A stretch of DNA of 64,000 bases from Azospirillum sp. TSH64 (GCF_003116035.1 NZ_LGQW01000015.1:3961769-4025768); one strand, 5' to 3'. Positions 55,533 to 64,000 are shown, counted from the first letter of the stretch. Notes: generated by a model from the sequence alone, not told the origin. Translations and numbers: made by a program.

Positions 55533-56444
55533 ATGCGCGGCCTGAACCTTGACCAGCTCATCACTTTCGCGACCGTCGTCGAACATGGTGGCTTCACCGA
55601 GGCCGCCGGGCGGCTCGGCCTGACCCAGCCGGCGGTCAGCATGCAGATCCGCAATCTGGAGGAGCGTTTCGGCGTGCGGCTGGTGGAGCGGGTGGGCAAG
55701 CGCGCCCTGCCGACCGCGGCCGGCCGCGACCTGCTGCCCTTCATCCGCCGCCTGCGCGAGGAGATGGAGGCGGCATCGGCCGCCATGGGCCGCCACCGCG
55801 CCGGGCAGGTCGGGCGCGTGCGCATCGGCACCGGGGCCACCGCCTGCATCTACCGCCTGCCGCCGATCCTGACCGCCCTGCGCAGCGCCCATCCCGGGCT
55901 GGAGATCATCGTCGTCACCGGCAACACGCCGGACATCCTGGATGCGGTGGAGGGCGGAACGCTGGATCTGGCGCTGGTCACTCTGCCGGCCGGCCGCCCC
56001 GGCCTGTCCATCGAACCGGTCTGCGCCGAGGAGCTGGTCTGTGTCGGCCCCCGGGGCGACGCGCCGCTACCGGAGCGGACCATCGCCCCGAAAATCGCCC
56101 CAGAAATTGCCCCTGCGGCGCTGGCGGACGAAACGCTGATCCTGTACGAGCGCGGCGGGACGATGCGGGCGGTGATCGACGGCTGGTTCATGGCCGGCGG
56201 CATCCAACCGCGTCCATCGATGGAGCTGGGCAATGTGGAGGCGATCAAGAACCTCGTCGCCGCCGGGCTCGGCCGGTCGATCCTGCCGTCGGTCACGGTG
56301 GCAGGGCCGCAGGATTGCGACCGGTTCGCAGTACAAGCTCTGACGCCGCCATTGGTCCGCACCCTTGGGTTGGTGTTGCGGCGTGACAAAGTGCTCGATG
56401 CCGGCGTGCGGGCAATGGTGAAGGCAATCACCGATATGCGGTAA
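55533..56444 (+). CDS. LysR-family transcriptional regulator
   Basis: A 303-residue LTTR with N-terminal HTH (LDQLITFATVVEHGGFTEAAGRLGLTQPAVSMQIRNLEERFGVRL) and an effector domain starting VGRVRIGTGATACIYRLPPIL. An unusual short repeat IAPKIAPEIAP sits in the effector domain around residue 180. Divergent from the MFS-GNAT pair. The 75-bp gap has a TGAT-N9-ATCA partial dyad (about 55503-55519) typical of LysR sites. Confidence 0.87.
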   Translation: MRGLNLDQLITFATVVEHGGFTEAAGRLGLTQPAVSMQIRNLEERFGVRLVERVGKRALPTAAGRDLLPFIRRLREEMEAASAAMGRHRAGQVGRVRIGTGATACIYRLPPILTALRSAHPGLEIIVVTGNTPDILDAVEGGTLDLALVTLPAGRPGLSIEPVCAEELVCVGPRGDAPLPERTIAPKIAPEIAPAALADETLILYERGGTMRAVIDGWFMAGGIQPRPSMELGNVEAIKNLVAAGLGRSILPSVTVAGPQDCDRFAVQALTPPLVRTLGLVLRRDKVLDAGVRAMVKAITDMR

Positions 56445-56564
56445 CGACATCGTCTGCATTTTGGATATCGCAATCGTCCGGAATATTGCTTTTGGAAGGT
56501 TTACAGCGGCTTTGGGCATTGCGCACTCTCGACGAATGAGCGTTTCGTTTTTCTTTGGGCGCCT

Positions 56565-59036
56565 ATGACCGAACAGCCGTCCGTCCCGACCGAGCCCGCC
56601 GATAACCGAACGGGAGCCGGGCCGGATTTGCCTGCCCCGCCAAAGACAGATGTGCAGGCAAGGCTGGAGGAGCTTGAGCGCGAGAACGCCCGGCTCCGGT
56701 CGGCGCTGTCCACCGCCCTGTCCACCACCCAGGACGGCCGCGACGATCTGTTGACGGTCACGGCGCTGAACGAGGATTTGCGCACCGCCTTCACTGCGCT
56801 GGAGCGCAGCCGCGCCGCCCATGCCGACAGCGAGAGGCGGCTGCGCGCGATCCTGGACAGCGCCATCGGCCACGCCATCCTGACCCTGGATCCTGCCGGC
56901 CTGATCACCAGTTGGAACCCCGGCGCCGTCAACATCCTGGGCTGGAGCGAGGAGGAGGTGCTGGGCCGGCCGGCCGACATCCTGTTTCAGCCGGAAGAGG
57001 TTGCAGCCGGCGTGCCCGACGCCTTGCGGGTCCACGCCCTCGCCGAGGGCCGCATCCGGGAGGAACGGCCTGTCCGCCACCGGGACGGCTTCGCCGTTTG
57101 GGGCGCGCTGACCATCCTGCCGCTCCAGGGCGACGAGGAGGGATTCCTGTGGATCCTGCATGACCGGTCCGACGAGCGGCGGATGGAGGAGGCGATTGCC
57201 GACGTGCGGCGGCGCGCGACCGACATCCTCGACAGCATCGACGAGGCGCTGGTGGCGCTGGACTGCGAGTACCGCGTGATTTACCAGAACCGCCGCGCCG
57301 AACAGCTCGACCATCAGCCGCTGTCGGCGGTGCGCGGCCGCCGCCTGTGGGAGGTGTGGCCGCAACTGGCGGGATCGGACCTAGAGGCGCTGTGCCGCAG
57401 GACGATGACGGAGCGGCAGCCGACCGCCATCGAAAAGCGCTTCGACGGCGAAGACACCACCTTGTGGCTGGAGGTCCGCTTCCTGCCGACGGCGGAGGGG
57501 GTGGGCTGCTTCTTCCGCGACATCACCACGCGCAAGCGGGCGGAGGAGGAGGCCCGCGCCTCGCACGAGCGGGCGGTGAAGATCCTGGAAAGCATCAGCG
57601 ACGCCTTCTATGCCGTCGATCACGACTGGCGCTTCACCTACATCAACCGCAAGGCCGAACAGGTCTGGGGCCGCTCGCGCGACACCCTGCTGGGCCGCCG
57701 CGTCTGGGAGGCCTTTCCCAAGGTGCTGGGCAGCGAAGCCTTTGAAGCGCAGAAGCAGGCGGTCTGCGAAGGCCGCGAAATGACCGTCGAGGTGCTGTCT
57801 CCCACCATGGGCAATTGGCTGGAGGCCAGCATCTATCCCAACGCCGACGGTCTCTCGGTCTATTTCCGCGACATTACCGCCCGCCGGCAGGCGCAGCAGG
57901 CGCTGTTGCAGGCGAAGGAAACGGCGGAGGCCGCCGATCTTGCCAAGGGCAAGTTCCTGGCCGCCGCCAGCCATGACCTGCGCCAGCCGTTGCAAGCGCT
58001 GCTGCTGTTCGTCGACGTGCTGAAGCCGCATGTGCAGGGCAGCCAGGGCGCCACCGCGCTGATGCATCTGGGCCGCGGGCTGGACGCGCTGAAGGAGTTG
58101 CTGGACAGCCTGCTCGACATGTCGCGGCTGGATGCCGGCGTGGTCCAGCCCAACATCGAGAATGTGCCGGTCGCCCCGCTGTTCGACCACATCGCCGCCT
58201 CCTACCGGCCGGTGGCGGCGGCCAAGGGGCTGGAACTGCACGTCCTGTCCTGCAACGCCGCCGCCCGGACCGACCGCACCCTGCTGACCCGCATGGTGCG
58301 CAATCTGGTGGAAAACGCCCTGCGCTATACCGAGAGCGGGCGGATCGACATCGAATGCCGCCGGGCCGGCGGGCGGCTGCTGATCGAGGTGCGCGACACC
58401 GGAATCGGCATCCCCTCCGACCATCTGGAAAGCATCTGGGAGGAATTCCATCAGGTCGGCAACCCGGAGCGCGACCGCAACCGCGGGCTTGGGCTTGGGC
58501 TGGCCATCGTGCGGCGGCTGTCGCTGCTGCTGAACCATCCGGTGGACGTGACCTCGAAGCCGGGGCAGGGGACCAGCTTCGTCATCGCCCTGCCGCTTGG
58601 CCGCAAGGTCGAGGCGCCGGTGACCGCAGCGGAGGCGGCGACCGCCGGCCGCGGCCGCTTCGCCGTGGTGGTCGACGACGATGCCATCGTGCTGCTGGGG
58701 CTGGAGACGATCTTCCGCGACTGGGGCTATCAGGTGCTGGTCGCCGGCTCCGCCCAGAAGGCGGTGGAAGGGTTGAGCCGCATGGGCCGCCGCCCCGACC
58801 TGATCGTCGCCGACTATCGCCTGCGCGAAGGGCGCTACGGCACCGAGGCGGTCGCCCGCATCCGCGCGCTGTACGACGATCCCGGCAGCGCACCGGTCCC
58901 CGGCCTGATCCTGACCGGCGAGACCGGTCCCGAATGCGAACGCGACGCCGCCGCCCACGGGCTGGGCATCATCCACAAGCCGGTGACCCCGCGCCAGCTC
59001 AGCCACGCGTTGGGCGAATTGCTGGGCGCGCCCTGA
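56565..59036 (+). CDS. PAS-domain hybrid sensor histidine kinase
   Basis: An 823-residue soluble hybrid kinase. N-terminal coiled coil (about 28-85, LEELERENARLRSAL), three PAS domains (about 88-200, 215-330, 340-455; the last two have similar YRVIYQNRRAEQ and WRFTYINRKAEQ cores), HisKA with H470 in ASHDLRQPL, HATPase (NLVENALRYT, DTGIGI, GLGLGLAIV), and a C-terminal receiver with D750 (LIVADYRLREG). No transmembrane segment is seen, so it should sense a cytosolic cue. No partner regulator is adjacent. Confidence 0.92.
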   Translation: MTEQPSVPTEPADNRTGAGPDLPAPPKTDVQARLEELERENARLRSALSTALSTTQDGRDDLLTVTALNEDLRTAFTALERSRAAHADSERRLRAILDSAIGHAILTLDPAGLITSWNPGAVNILGWSEEEVLGRPADILFQPEEVAAGVPDALRVHALAEGRIREERPVRHRDGFAVWGALTILPLQGDEEGFLWILHDRSDERRMEEAIADVRRRATDILDSIDEALVALDCEYRVIYQNRRAEQLDHQPLSAVRGRRLWEVWPQLAGSDLEALCRRTMTERQPTAIEKRFDGEDTTLWLEVRFLPTAEGVGCFFRDITTRKRAEEEARASHERAVKILESISDAFYAVDHDWRFTYINRKAEQVWGRSRDTLLGRRVWEAFPKVLGSEAFEAQKQAVCEGREMTVEVLSPTMGNWLEASIYPNADGLSVYFRDITARRQAQQALLQAKETAEAADLAKGKFLAAASHDLRQPLQALLLFVDVLKPHVQGSQGATALMHLGRGLDALKELLDSLLDMSRLDAGVVQPNIENVPVAPLFDHIAASYRPVAAAKGLELHVLSCNAAARTDRTLLTRMVRNLVENALRYTESGRIDIECRRAGGRLLIEVRDTGIGIPSDHLESIWEEFHQVGNPERDRNRGLGLGLAIVRRLSLLLNHPVDVTSKPGQGTSFVIALPLGRKVEAPVTAAEAATAGRGRFAVVVDDDAIVLLGLETIFRDWGYQVLVAGSAQKAVEGLSRMGRRPDLIVADYRLREGRYGTEAVARIRALYDDPGSAPVPGLILTGETGPECERDAAAHGLGIIHKPVTPRQLSHALGELLGAP

Positions 59037-59063
59037 CAGGGCGGGGCGCCGCCCCCGCCTTCC

Positions 59064-59762
59064 TCACCCCCGCCCATCCAGGAAGGCGCTCAGCTGCTCG
59101 CCCGCCTGGATGACGTGGCGCACGACGATGTCGCAGGCGGCGTCCGCATCGCCGGCACGGCAGGCCGCCAGCAGGGCGTGATGCTCGTCCTGGGAGCGGG
59201 GATGGTAGCCCAGCGCCGAGAACTGGAAGCGCAGATAGCGGTCGGCGGCGGCGAGGTGCTGCTCCACCAGCGCCAGCAGACGCGGCCGGCCGGCGCGGGA
59301 ATAGAGCGTCATGTGGAAGCGCCGGTTCAACTCTCCCATGCGGCCGGGATCGGCCTCCGCATCCATCTCCGCGATCAGCTCCGTCGCCAGGGCAAGGTCG
59401 TCCGTCGTCAGATGCAGCAGCGACAGCCGCAGGGCCGCCGGCTCCAGCGCCGCCCGGATGGCGCCGATGTCCGCCGAATCCTCCGCCGAGATCTCCGCCA
59501 CCACCGCGCCCCGGTGGGGATGGAACTCGACCAGCGCGCGGGCCTCCAGCTGGCGCAAGGCCTCGCGCACCGGCATGCGGCTGACGCCGAAGGCGGCGGC
59601 GAGATCCTCCTGGCGCAGCGGGGCGCCGGCCGGAAGAACTCCCTCAAGGATTGCCTCGCGCATCGCCGCCTCGACGAACTCGGTCGCGGTGCGGAAGCGC
59701 GGCCGGTTGCGGGCGATCAGCGCGGCCAGATCGGGAGCCTGTCTGTCTGACGGGTGGGACAT
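59064..59762 (-). CDS. GntR-family (FCD-type) transcriptional regulator
   Basis: A 232-residue regulator: winged helix (about 25-90, LEGVLPAGAPLRQEDLAAAFGVSRMPVREALRQLEARALVEF) and FCD ligand domain (IRAALEPAALRLS, NRRFHMTLYSRAG, DEHHALLAAC). Divergent from the BenE-like gene, with a perfect ATTGGATCCAAT palindrome in the 96-bp gap, so most likely its regulator. The start at 59762 (MSHPSDRQ) follows the FCD-subfamily pattern. Confidence 0.87.
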   Translation of the reverse strand: MSHPSDRQAPDLAALIARNRPRFRTATEFVEAAMREAILEGVLPAGAPLRQEDLAAAFGVSRMPVREALRQLEARALVEFHPHRGAVVAEISAEDSADIGAIRAALEPAALRLSLLHLTTDDLALATELIAEMDAEADPGRMGELNRRFHMTLYSRAGRPRLLALVEQHLAAADRYLRFQFSALGYHPRSQDEHHALLAACRAGDADAACDIVVRHVIQAGEQLSAFLDGRG

Positions 59763-59800
59763 AGGGGACCTGAAAAGTGGGAAAAACCGCTTGCCTGGAT

Positions 59801-59812
59801 ATTGGATCCAAT
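59801..59812. promoter_or_regulatory. ATTGGATCCAAT palindrome between GntR and benE-like genes
   Basis: A perfect 12-bp palindrome resembling operators of FCD-type GntR regulators, which often contain TTGGATCCAA or TTGTATACAA cores. It lies 39 bp from the regulator start and 46 bp from the BenE start. Confidence 0.65.
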
Positions 59813-59858
59813 TTACCTGTCGGTTCCTCTCCTGTCCATCCATGCGAAAGGACCGGCC

Positions 59859-61076
59859 ATGACCGGCTCGTCGTCCGCCAAGCGGACCGCCTCCACCGCC
59901 CCAGCTCCCGGCCGTGGCCTGTCGCCCTCGGCGCTCGCCACCGGCGGTCTGGTGGCGCTGGTCGGCTATGCCAGTTCGGTCGCTGTGGTGATCCAGGGGC
60001 TGGCGGCGGTCGGAGCGGACACGGCGCAGATCACCTCCGGGCTGGTGGCAGTCGGCTTTTCCATGGGGCTGTCGGCGATCTGGCTGGCCTGGACGCAGCG
60101 CAAGCCGATCAGCGTCGCCTGGACGACGCCGGGCATGGCGCTGCTGGCGGCGACCGGCCCGGTGGCCGGCGGCTTTCCGGCGGCGGTAGGGGCCTTCCTC
60201 ACGGTCGGCGGGCTGATCATGGTGGCGGGGCTGTGGCGGCCGCTCGGCCGCTGGATCGCGGCGATCCCGAAGCCGCTCGCCAACGGCATGCTGGCCGGGC
60301 TGCTGCTAAAGCTGTGTCTGGCGCCCTTCATGGCGATCGGGCAGGCGCCGGGGCTGGGACTGCTGGTGCTGGCGACCTGGGCAATCGTCGGGCGCTTCGC
60401 CCGGCTCTATGCGGTGCCGGCGGCGGTCGCGGTGGCGCTGGCGGCGATGGCGATGAACCCGCCGGTGTCGGGCGCGCTGCCAGCCGATCCCTGGCCGACC
60501 CTGTCGCTGGTCGCCCCGGCCTTCACCTGGGAGGCGCTGGTCGGTTTGGCCCTGCCGCTGTTCGTCGTCACCATGGCGTCGCAGAACATTCCGGGCCTGG
60601 CGGTGCTGGCAACCTTCGGCTACACGCCGCGGGTGCCGCCGGCCTTCCTGGCGACCGGCTTCGCCTCGGCCCTGACGGCGCCGCTGGGAGCGCCGACGGT
60701 CAATCTGGCGGCGATCACCGCGGCGATGTGCGCCGGCCCCGATGCCGACCCGAGGCCGGAGCGGCGCTGGCAGGCCGCAGTCACCGGCGGTGTCGGCTAC
60801 ATCGCGCTGACGGCGCTGGCGGCGGTCACCGCCACGCTGGTCACCCGCTCGCCGCCGATCCTGATCGAGGCGGTCGCCGGTCTGGCGCTGATCGGTGCCT
60901 TCGGCGGCTCGCTGCTGGCGGCGGTGCAGGCGGAGGAGGAGCGCATCCCCGCCTTGGTCACGCTGCTGGTGACCGCGTCCGGCCTGTCCTTCTTCGGGGT
61001 CGGATCGGCCTTCTGGGGCCTGCTGTTCGGCGGGGCGATGCATGTGCTGCACCGGTGGCGCCCCGCCAAAACATAA
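59859..61076 (+). CDS. benE: Benzoate/H+ symporter BenE-family transporter
   Basis: A 405-residue inner-membrane protein with about 12 helices. Family motifs: LVGYASSVAVVIQGLAAVGA, ISVAWTTPGMALLAATG, GFPAAVGAFLTVGGLIMVAGL, IPKPLANGMLAGLLLKLC and TMASQNIPGLAVLATFGY. AAAGGA precedes the ATG. No benzoate dioxygenase genes are nearby, so the substrate could be another carboxylate or purine-like compound of the superfamily. Confidence 0.88.
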   Translation: MTGSSSAKRTASTAPAPGRGLSPSALATGGLVALVGYASSVAVVIQGLAAVGADTAQITSGLVAVGFSMGLSAIWLAWTQRKPISVAWTTPGMALLAATGPVAGGFPAAVGAFLTVGGLIMVAGLWRPLGRWIAAIPKPLANGMLAGLLLKLCLAPFMAIGQAPGLGLLVLATWAIVGRFARLYAVPAAVAVALAAMAMNPPVSGALPADPWPTLSLVAPAFTWEALVGLALPLFVVTMASQNIPGLAVLATFGYTPRVPPAFLATGFASALTAPLGAPTVNLAAITAAMCAGPDADPRPERRWQAAVTGGVGYIALTALAAVTATLVTRSPPILIEAVAGLALIGAFGGSLLAAVQAEEERIPALVTLLVTASGLSFFGVGSAFWGLLFGGAMHVLHRWRPAKT

Positions 61077-61082
61077 GCAACC

Positions 61083-61487
61083 TCAGCCCTGCTCGATCAG
61101 GTCGGCGCAGGCGTTCACCGCGGCGGCAGCGTAGGGGCGGATGCGCGGCGGGATCTGCGACGGGTTGATCCCCGGCCCGAGGATGCCGACGCCGACCGGC
61201 TTCATGAACTGGAGTTGCAGGTCGATCAGGCTGCCGATGACCGCATGGCCCATGACGTTGCCATGCTCGGTCTCGCCCCGCTCGATGATGCCAAGAGCGA
61301 CCGCGCCGGCGACGTCCTCGCGCATCAGCAGGCGCTTGATCGCCAGAGGCTTTTCCATCGAACCGGGAACCCAGACCTCCGCCACGATGCCGAGGCCGCG
61401 GCTGGCGGCGACGGTGCGCGCCTCGTCCAGCATCTCTTCCACCTCTTTGCGGTGGAACCGTCCGAGCACGATGCCGATGTTGCTCAC
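61083..61487 (-). CDS. ribH: 6,7-dimethyl-8-ribityllumazine synthase-like protein, archaeal-type
   Basis: A 134-residue protein with the lumazine synthase fold: WVPGSMEKPLAIKRLL, ALGIIERGETEH with the general-acid histidine H75, and VMGHAVIGSLIDLQLQ. The C-terminus VGVGILGPGINPSQIPPRIRPYAAAAVNA resembles the GISGPGM...RV...RAVEAAV end of archaeal RibH, not the usual bacterial GVLTTDN. In GRFH near residue 10 the His stands where RibH usually has Asn. GTG start with AGGAG upstream. No other rib genes and no FMN riboswitch are adjacent, so it may be a second copy or have another role. Confidence 0.75.
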   Translation of the reverse strand: MSNIGIVLGRFHRKEVEEMLDEARTVAASRGLGIVAEVWVPGSMEKPLAIKRLLMREDVAGAVALGIIERGETEHGNVMGHAVIGSLIDLQLQFMKPVGVGILGPGINPSQIPPRIRPYAAAAVNACADLIEQG

Positions 61488-61888
61488 CCTCTGCGTCTCC
61501 TATGGTCGCGGTGTCACGTCCGCCCAAACTGTCGCGTCGCCGCGCAAAGCGCAAGGGCCGTCGCGCGGCACCCGGAAGGAGGCCCCTGTATGGAGATTTC
61601 CTTCCGGCTTTATAAAGTTGCCTGGATAAATCGCGCCGCTTTGCGGTGATGTCCAAGCGTCCGGAAAGCAGACCGGGGGAAAAACCTTATGGATAGGCCC
61701 ACGCTCGTCGTGCAAGCTGTTGCCAAGTGCGACAGGCCGTCGCATGGCGCTACAATTCAGAACAAATTGGTCGCCGCCTCCTTTCTTACGACCATGTAAT
61801 ATTGCGGGTATGGCGCAATCGCGGGATCCGGCCGATGGACCCCGCGGTGGTGCCGGCAGAGCGATCAGGCGAATCCGGAACGGCAATC
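61488..61888. other. 401-bp divergent intergenic region before the unknown operon
   Basis: Contains an inverted repeat CCGGAAGGA/TCCTTCCGG (61572-61607), a TGGTCG-N15-CGACCA dyad (61768-61794), a TAATAT -10-like hexamer (61797-61802) and ATTGCG-N7-CGCAAT (61801-61819). An in-frame ATG at 61835 is an alternative start of the next gene. No gene was recognised. Confidence 0.5.
61768..61819 (+). promoter_or_regulatory. Paired dyads around a possible promoter
   Basis: TGGTCG (61768-61773) and CGACCA (61789-61794) are complementary. Directly after is TAATAT (61797-61802), overlapping ATTGCG (61801-61806) and CGCAAT (61814-61819). Two palindromes flanking a -10-like hexamer suggest a regulated promoter for the downstream operon. 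Confidence 0.4.
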
Positions 61889-62995
61889 ATGTTGAAAGGT
61901 GCGATCGAATACGCGCCGTCGACCTTCGAGGAGCGGGGGGCCGCGGTGGCCTTCACCACGCCGCTGCTGTCCCAGACCCGCGTGCGCCGCGGCGAGCGGT
62001 CGAAGCTCGAAGTGCTGATCCCCAGCCTGTCGCAGGGCATGGGCATCTATGTCGTCGCCTGGAAATCGGTGCCGGAGATGGTGTCGATGACCATGCACGA
62101 CCGCTACCTGCACGACCTGATCGTGCGGGAGGAGTCCTGCTCCCCGTACGAGATCCGCCGGGCGACGCTGAAGGCGGCGCGGCGCGGGCTCGCCGGGCCG
62201 AAGGCGGCGCAGGCCGCCCGCCGCGCGCTCGACGAGGATGAGGAGCAGGGCACCCTCACCCATTATCTGCTGATCCTGTCGATCCTGAAGGCGGTCGGGC
62301 TGGAATCGCCGGAGATGCTGAAGGCCGGCATCGACACCGACGAGGGCCAGCGCCTGACCCGGCAGCTGATGACCCGCGCGGCGGAAAGCCTGCGCATGGA
62401 CGCGACACTGCTCTATGCCCGGCTGGCCGACATCGCGGCCGTTACCGCGCCGGTGGGGCTGGCGCACTCGCCCCGGCCGGGCCGGCTGACGCGCGGGCTG
62501 AACGACCTGAAGGGCTTCCGCGACGGTATGATGGACTGGGCGCGGGACGTGCCGAGCGATGCCGCCCCGGTCGCGGAGTTCTGCGCGGAGGTGGCGCAGC
62601 ACACCATCGACATCGGCGAGAAGGTGCTGGGCGATTTCCACCGCCGGATCGAGGCCATCGGGCCGCTGATGCGCGACTGGGACGACGCCTTCATCCGCGT
62701 CCGCACCCAGGCCGCCCGCATGGCCTGGCTGCTCGACGGCTGGAGCCACATCACCGGGGCGTGGGAGGTGGCGCAGGCCGAGGACCACCACCAGCAGGCC
62801 GCCACCGTCAACGATTTGTTCCGCATCCTGCCGCTGCTGCCCCGCCGGGAATCCAGCCGCGATTTCGTCGAGGATTCCAAGCAGGTCAAGATGGCCCACC
62901 GCCGCTCCGTCCGCATGCTGGAGGATTGGCGCACCGGCCAGATGGACATCGATGCCATCCGCCGGATCGAGGCGGTGAAAGCCCGCGCCCCATGA
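61889..62995 (+). CDS. Protein of unknown function (gene 1 of two-gene operon)
   Basis: A 368-residue soluble protein that I do not recognise. It has no signal peptide or transmembrane helix. The first about 100 residues look beta-rich (AVAFTTPLLSQTRVRRGERSKLEVLIPSLSQGMGIYVVAWKSVPEMV). The rest is helical with many charged residues and a Trp-rich stretch (MRDWDDAFIRVRTQAARMAWLLDGWSHITGAWEVAQ). An upstream in-frame ATG at 61835 would add 18 residues. Its stop overlaps the next start by 4 bp, so the two products probably act together. Confidence 0.7.
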   Translation: MLKGAIEYAPSTFEERGAAVAFTTPLLSQTRVRRGERSKLEVLIPSLSQGMGIYVVAWKSVPEMVSMTMHDRYLHDLIVREESCSPYEIRRATLKAARRGLAGPKAAQAARRALDEDEEQGTLTHYLLILSILKAVGLESPEMLKAGIDTDEGQRLTRQLMTRAAESLRMDATLLYARLADIAAVTAPVGLAHSPRPGRLTRGLNDLKGFRDGMMDWARDVPSDAAPVAEFCAEVAQHTIDIGEKVLGDFHRRIEAIGPLMRDWDDAFIRVRTQAARMAWLLDGWSHITGAWEVAQAEDHHQQAATVNDLFRILPLLPRRESSRDFVEDSKQVKMAHRRSVRMLEDWRTGQMDIDAIRRIEAVKARAP

Positions 62996-64000
62996 CCGGA
63001 CCGGCGGACGGACAGGGCGGGGGCGACCGCCTGCCGGGGCTGGAAAGCCGGCTGTTCGACATTCCCGAGGACAAGTTCATCGAGGTGGTCCGCCTGCTGG
63101 AGCGGGTGCGCGACCACCCCGACGTGCGCCAGACCTTCGCCGCCATCCGCCCGCGGCTGGTCCAGGTGCGCCCGAGCCGCCGGCCGACGCTGAAACGCGT
63201 GCTGTGCATGCCGTTCGAGGATGTGCTGGAAAGCTTCAACGGCCTCGACGTGCCGGTGGGCCGCATCGAACGGCGGGTGATCGACCCGGTGTGGCGGCTG
63301 GTGACGGAGTGCGGCGACCGCGCCCTGATCGACCAGCTCGACCGGCAGGTGCAGGAGACGGCACCCGGCAATCTCAATGCCCTGCGCAACATCGGGCGCC
63401 GGCTTTGGCCGATGGCCGCCCAGGCCGTAAGGGGCGCTGTCGGCGCTGCCGGGGAGCCGGATACCGGCCGTCAGGCGCTGTGGCGCGTTCTGCAGGGCGA
63501 CGAGGAGATGCGGCGGCAGCTGCTGGACGTCGCCGCCTTCCTCGAGATCGGGCTGACGATCGAATCGCTGAAGGACACGCTGGCGCCGAAGCCGCTGGCC
63601 GTTCTGGACGACCCGCATGTTGACGCCATCGAGCAGGCGGCCCAGGCGGTGGCGCGGCAATCGGCCGGGCTGGTCTATTACCTGCTGCTGGTCGCCGCCT
63701 CGCGCATGGCGAACCCGGCCGACCTGCTGACGGTGCTGAACGATCTGGATTTCGGCAAGGCGCGGCGCGAGCAGCCGGCGATCTTCGCCCAGCTGAGCGG
63801 TCTGGTCGTCACCAATCTGGAGGAGCGCTCGGCCCGCCTCGAAAGCAAAGACGGCGGCAAAGGCGCCGGCACCGGGCCGGGTGCGGCTGCCGTCGCCATC
63901 GCCCCGGAGGAGGCCGTCGCCATTGCCGAGCGGCTGGTCGCCAGCATCGACACCACCTCCGCCGTCATGGATGTCCTGGCCGACCCGGTCTATCGCGAGC
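62992..64000 (+). CDS. Protein of unknown function (gene 2 of operon, 3' end outside window)
   Basis: At least 336 residues, still open at the window end. Not recognised. Mostly helical and charged: DIPEDKFIEVVRLLERVRDH, then a RVLCMPFEDVLESFNGLDVP segment, WRLVTECGDRALIDQLDRQV, and a mildly hydrophobic SAGLVYYLLLVAASRMANP helix near residue 230. An Ala/Gly-rich linker lies near residue 295. It begins with ATGA overlap on gene 1. Codon use is like the neighbours. No motif gives a function. Confidence 0.68.
   Translation, partial: MTGPADGQGGGDRLPGLESRLFDIPEDKFIEVVRLLERVRDHPDVRQTFAAIRPRLVQVRPSRRPTLKRVLCMPFEDVLESFNGLDVPVGRIERRVIDPVWRLVTECGDRALIDQLDRQVQETAPGNLNALRNIGRRLWPMAAQAVRGAVGAAGEPDTGRQALWRVLQGDEEMRRQLLDVAAFLEIGLTIESLKDTLAPKPLAVLDDPHVDAIEQAAQAVARQSAGLVYYLLLVAASRMANPADLLTVLNDLDFGKARREQPAIFAQLSGLVVTNLEERSARLESKDGGKGAGTGPGAAAVAIAPEEAVAIAERLVASIDTTSAVMDVLADPVYRE

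Noticed and set aside
59037..59063. Terminator between the hybrid kinase and the GntR gene
   Set aside because: GGGGCG and CGCCCC are separated by only one base and there is no U-run, so a stable terminator hairpin is not supported.
61488..61720. FMN riboswitch upstream of the ribH-like gene
   Set aside because: None of the conserved RFN-element segments could be found on the minus strand of this region.

Overview
This looks like chromosomal DNA of a GC-rich alphaproteobacterium, most probably a Rhodospirillales member close to Azospirillum. Seen in the sequence: very high GC throughout, an rplM-rpsI pair whose S9 has an Ala/Thr-rich N-terminal extension, dense sugar-acid and TRAP/TTT transport loci, and a response regulator with an IGPDRR tail motif. 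The genus is an inference from these features; no database search was possible.

Layout. 1-7 kb is core genome: a hotdog thioesterase, rplM-rpsI with a strong terminator, argC, a gamma-class carbonic anhydrase-like protein, an OmpA-family protein, and a divergent PNPOx-like/MocR-type regulator pair. 7-19.3 kb is a glycogen/trehalose cluster on the plus strand: treS-maltokinase fusion, glgB, glgX, an orphan response regulator and malQ, followed by tRNA-Gln(CUG). 19.6-20 kb holds a decayed C-terminus of an RND efflux gene.

20-27 kb is a putative catabolic regulon. A NitT/TauT-type ABC importer and a cytosolic gamma-glutamyltransferase-family enzyme diverge from a GntR regulator, and a SnoaL-like protein diverges from a cytosine-deaminase-like amidohydrolase. 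Both divergent intergenic regions carry the same 21-bp palindrome (8-bp arms, 5-bp spacer), so one regulator probably controls both. The amidohydrolase lacks two canonical active-site residues. This is the best candidate for an undescribed system here.

27-32.7 kb is a metal/siderophore uptake operon (TonB-dependent transducer, DUF4198, DUF3649, PepSY and DUF3325 proteins) behind Fur-like palindromes. 32.8-40.3 kb has a LysR gene and a five-gene operon: 2-hydroxyacid dehydrogenase, galactonate-dehydratase-like enzyme, maleylacetate-reductase-like dehydrogenase and a TRAP transporter. It is followed by an acyl-CoA ligase remnant between two strong hairpins. 40.7-48.3 kb is a De Ley-Doudoroff type galactose/galactonate locus (IclR, dgoK, dgoA, TctCBA, SMP-30 lactonase, divergent SDR).

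48.3-53.3 kb encodes an RND pump and its adaptor, divergent from a BigR/SqrR/YgaV-like ArsR repressor and a YgaP-like DUF2892 protein, with a near-perfect palindrome between them. 53.4-61.1 kb contains a small membrane protein, GNAT, MFS, LysR, a PAS hybrid histidine kinase, and a GntR/BenE pair. 61.1-64 kb has a lumazine-synthase-like protein that resembles the archaeal branch, then a two-gene operon of unknown function that runs off the window. No CRISPR array, insertion sequence or prophage was recognised.
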